Source: Roseovarius sp. S88 (GTDB lineage: Bacteria > Pseudomonadota > Alphaproteobacteria > Rhodobacterales > Rhodobacteraceae). Taken from it: a stretch of 64,000 nucleotides of DNA. Below are positions 61,788 through 64,000 of this stretch, one piece after another. Position 1 is the stretch's first letter. Every line of letters begins with the position of its first letter. The translations under genes were made by a program, and so were the position numbers. The stretch spans positions 971,501-1,035,500 of the forward strand of contig NZ_CP146069.1 in assembly GCF_037023735.1 (NCBI RefSeq). The letters are read 5' to 3'. The notes beneath the pieces are model-generated. The model was not told the DNA's origin, did no database searches, and was given only the letters and a program-made list of their open reading frames with translations.

Positions 61788-62219
61788 ATGGCAAGACACG
61801 TAGCTTGGATCGTTGCAGCCGTATTGTTATTTGGGTTTTTGACTGTGAACGCTATCGGAAATAACTCGACACAAGCCACCAGACATTCCGATACGGTTTT
61901 TCCCGTCGGTCAATCAGATGGCGTCTCCAGTCAGGAAGCTGCGGAATGCGATGTTGCCAAGGTTTGGTTCAAAAATAGCTACGGCACTGCATTTGGAGCC
62001 GACTCTTTCCAAGAGTACACCGAAGATAGAATTAGGTTTGGTGAGGTGTTGGGAATGGAAAATGGTAAACCCAGGATCGTGATAGCAATTCAAAATCCCA
62101 AAACTACGAAAATCAAAGCTCACAGCTTTCTTCTGGATCAACGAGGAAAAATGAGCTCGCAGCTATCAATGACAATCTCCAAACAAGAGTGGTCAAAAAT
62201 GGAAAAGATAGATTGTTAA
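61788..62219 (+). CDS. hypothetical membrane-anchored protein of the island
   Basis: This 143-residue protein has one N-terminal helix (WIVAAVLLFGFLTVNAIGN) and a soluble remainder with a DVAKVWFKNSYGTAFGADSF segment. I do not recognise it. The start at 61788 was chosen after GGGGTCAAAAAG; earlier in-frame ATGs exist at 61617 and 61728. Low GC compared with the flanks suggests foreign origin. Confidence 0.6.
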   Translation: MARHVAWIVAAVLLFGFLTVNAIGNNSTQATRHSDTVFPVGQSDGVSSQEAAECDVAKVWFKNSYGTAFGADSFQEYTEDRIRFGEVLGMENGKPRIVIAIQNPKTTKIKAHSFLLDQRGKMSSQLSMTISKQEWSKMEKIDC

Positions 62220-62294
62220 CTCGCCAACCTACAAAGTCTGCTCTGGGCTCATACCGGTCATCTGATTAAAACTGTCAGCCTCTTACACACTAAA

Positions 62295-62327
62295 TGGAGG
62301 ATACAGGGCGTATATTCAGGAGGATAC
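62295..62327 (+). repeat. two more GGAGGATAC repeats
   Basis: TGGAGGATAC (62295-62304) and AGGAGGATAC (62318-62327) lie upstream of the right attachment repeat, with a fifth unit TGGAAGATAC at 62445-62454. No gene starts after 62295 or 62318, so they are not mere binding sites for ribosomes; integrase arm sites or debris of another remnant are possible. Confidence 0.5.
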
Positions 62328-62376
62328 AAATTTATTAAGCATCTGATTTTAAAGTAAATAAAAAGAAATGTTATAT

Positions 62377-62397
62377 TCCCTTCGTCTCCGCCACCAA
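62377..62397. repeat. attachment-site repeat, right
   Basis: Identical to 61114-61134. The sequence after it continues to resemble the region after the left copy, with a few substitutions. Confidence 0.85.
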
Positions 62398-62429
62398 GCA
62401 TAATTGTATTTTTACTCTGTATAACAGGC

Positions 62430-62795
62430 ACTTGGGGTATCACATGGAAGATACAGACGCCCGATTGCCCCGCTGCCGAGTTGACTCTGAACTGGGGTGA
62501 GCCCCGCGTGATGCTCAAGATCCTGATCGAGCTGCAAGACCACTTCAATGGTAGAACGCAGCTCAAACGGTCTGCCGGGACTGGTGATCGGGCCCGTGCT
62601 CGGCAGCCGCAGCGCAATGTTTCTGCGAAACTCTATGCCCGGTTCGTTGCTTGTTAGCCGGACCCACGGGATGCCATCCGCGATCTCTTGGGGTGGATAG
62701 GGGATGCGGGCGAAGTGCCGCGCAGCTAGGGCGCCGGTTATCTCGAGGGCCCGATCCAGTGTTGGGTGCCACAGAAAACTGACCCGGTATCCCCC
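62430..62795 (+). pseudogene. tyrosine integrase remnant 2
   Basis: Read on the plus strand it gives HFNGRTQLKRSAGTGDRARA, then SAKLYARFVAC, a stop, DPRDAIRDLLGWIGDAGEVP, another stop and GPIQCWVPQ. This continues the N-terminal integrase domain beyond the point where remnant 1 ends, with at least two in-frame stops. The catalytic half is missing. Confidence 0.7.
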
Positions 62796-62827
62796 GGCCA
62801 TGTCACCTGCGTGTGGCCGTTGTCATG

Positions 62828-64000
62828 CTAGGGCTCGCATGTCTGGATAAGCGCATCAACGGCCATGACGCCCTTTTCGTAGACAAAGAGCGGGTTGATC
62901 TCGATCTCCGCAATCTCGTCCACATGCGCGATGGCAAAATCTGCCAGGGCGCAGAGGGCCGCCACGACGGCGTTTTTATCCGCCGTGGGCTGACCGCGAA
63001 AACCTTCCAAAAGGCGCGCCACGCGCAGCCCATTGAGCGCGTCCTCGATGTCTTCCGGTATCGCTGGCAACAACAGAGAAACCGCATCGCCGACAAGCTC
63101 TACAAGAACCCCGCCGCTGCCCAATGTCATGGCCAGCCCGAACTGCGCGTCATGGCGTATGCCCACCACCAGTTCGGCCAGGGGCGGCGCGGCCATAGGT
63201 TCCACCAGAAAACTGTCCGTGACCGCCTGATCCGAATACCGCGCCACGGCGTCTCGCATGTCATCCGCAGCTTTCAAAAGCGCATCAGGGCAAGACAGGT
63301 TCAGCGCCACAGCCCCCGCTTCGGTTTTATGGGCCAGCGCCGGCCCCATCATTTTCAGAACGGCGGGGTAGGCGAAATCACGCGCCGCTGAGGCGAGCTC
63401 CTCCCCAGGCACCTGTCGACCCGCAGGCACCGGGAAACCTGCATCCGCCAATCGGTCCTTGGCCGCAGCTTCGCTTAGAATGCGGGTGTGAATTGGTGAC
63501 GCCGCAAGGATGAGCGGTTTCGGTGCAGCACTTGAAATACGTTTGCGCGCCGTGCTCCACCAAACGGCATCCCGGATCGCATTGAGCGTCTCATGAATGC
63601 CCTGCATCGGCGCCACGCCCCGGGCCAGGAACGCCTCGCGAATATGCGCGCCCATATTTTCCGGGATCGTCGCGCATATGGCGGCAGGAACCCCCGTCTT
63701 CGCCGCCGCCTCGGCAAAGGCCAGCCCGTCATTGAGATAAAGCTGCTCGGTCTCATCAAGCCCCGGTGCTGGGTAATCCTGCACCAGCACGGTAGCCTGC
63801 GCCTGGGCCAGCTCCAACGCCTTGGCAAAGACCGGTCTGGTGTGTTCCGGCTGACCCCAGATCGGCGTGGTGTAATCCAGCGGGTTGCTCACCGTGGCAA
63901 TGGGCGGCAACAGATCGGCCAGAACATCCTGCGCTGTCGCATCAAAACCGGCAAAGCGCAGGCCAATCGCCTCGCCATGATCGGCCAGCATCGTAGCTCC
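62828..64000 (-). CDS. ADP-forming acyl-CoA synthetase, 5' part outside window
   Basis: At least 387 residues of the C-terminal part are present. NPLDYTTPIWG belongs to the CoA-ligase domain and FAYPAVLKMMGPALAHKTEAG to the ATP-grasp domain that follows; the N-terminal CoA-binding domain lies beyond base 64000. The family makes acyl-CoA from an acid, ATP and CoA. Close relatives stand beside carnitine genes in some Rhodobacteraceae, but the carnitine cluster here is 58 kb away. Confidence 0.88.
   Translation of the reverse strand, partial: GATMLADHGEAIGLRFAGFDATAQDVLADLLPPIATVSNPLDYTTPIWGQPEHTRPVFAKALELAQAQATVLVQDYPAPGLDETEQLYLNDGLAFAEAAAKTGVPAAICATIPENMGAHIREAFLARGVAPMQGIHETLNAIRDAVWWSTARKRISSAAPKPLILAASPIHTRILSEAAAKDRLADAGFPVPAGRQVPGEELASAARDFAYPAVLKMMGPALAHKTEAGAVALNLSCPDALLKAADDMRDAVARYSDQAVTDSFLVEPMAAPPLAELVVGIRHDAQFGLAMTLGSGGVLVELVGDAVSLLLPAIPEDIEDALNGLRVARLLEGFRGQPTADKNAVVAALCALADFAIAHVDEIAEIEINPLFVYEKGVMAVDALIQTCEP

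Larger units (their letters stand above)
61114..62397. mobile_element. relic of an integrative element at tRNA-Ser
   Basis: A 21-bp sequence covering the tRNA 3' end (core CCCTTCGTCTCCGCCACCAA) occurs at 61114-61134 and again at 62377-62397. Each copy is followed by a diverged but aligned stretch that encodes the start of a tyrosine recombinase. Between them lies one hypothetical gene in AT-rich DNA. This is the pattern left by an element integrated at tRNA-Ser, or by two tandem elements, with most of the cargo lost. Confidence 0.85.

Noticed and set aside
62412..62801. A 129-codon minus-strand frame over integrase remnant 2
   Set aside because: The plus strand has clear integrase similarity despite stops; the minus frame has no recognisable domain.

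Overview
The window looks like chromosomal DNA of a marine alphaproteobacterium of the Roseobacter group (Rhodobacteraceae). Supporting signs are high-GC coding sequence, a carnitine catabolism cluster, a group 2 Mrp antiporter with fused A/B subunits, a VPLPA-CTERM protein, YARHG and DUF1203 proteins, and GTCCCGGA-type palindromes between genes. The genus cannot be named from the sequence alone.

Layout. Bases 1-7.1 kb hold L-carnitine use: cdhR facing cdhC, then an SDR, a lipocalin lipoprotein, a carnitine dehydrogenase/thioesterase fusion and an acyl-CoA dehydrogenase cut by the left edge, followed by a DadA-like oxidase. Bases 7.3-13.3 kb are mrpA(B)CDEFG. Bases 13.3-21.3 kb hold a DUF1989-GcvT fusion enzyme beside an oligopeptide-type ABC importer. 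Bases 21.5-25.7 kb hold a PhnF-like regulator facing an EamA transporter and FosX-like gene, then an alcohol dehydrogenase and a nitroreductase. Bases 25.8-32.8 kb hold a succinate-dehydrogenase-like complex, a two-subunit class I fumarase or tartrate dehydratase, and a TSUP transporter with a LysR regulator.

Bases 33-41 kb are mostly housekeeping: tRNA-Gly, cmk, rpsA, ihfB, trpF, trpB and an odd tRNA-Asn. Bases 41.4-54.4 kb mix a slipin, a VPLPA-CTERM protein, an ABM/DUF2237/AhpD-like trio, pth, rplY, lldD, trpA, ychF and mtfA. Bases 54.5-57.7 kb hold an HlyD-type adaptor with a small membrane partner and choline sulfatase. Bases 57.7-60.9 kb are a tungstate importer (tupBCA) with its own regulator. 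From 61.0 to 62.8 kb there is a tRNA-Ser gene followed by a decayed integrative element: the tRNA 3' end is duplicated 1.26 kb downstream and each copy is followed by a related integrase remnant. The right edge cuts an ADP-forming acyl-CoA synthetase.

Three genes (oppF-like, the SDH-like flavoprotein and the LysR gene) are each broken by one missing base in a run of five or six G or C. Adding that base restores a full-length, in-frame gene in all three. This common pattern points to homopolymer under-calling in the assembly rather than three independent pseudogenes.

The most interesting unexplained features are the SDH-like/fumarase operon, whose flavoprotein has Cys where succinate dehydrogenase has its FAD-linked His; a zinc-ribbon gene inserted between the two fumarase subunit genes; a twin-hairpin repeat family; the tandem tRNA-Ser attachment sites; and the DUF1989-GcvT fusion.
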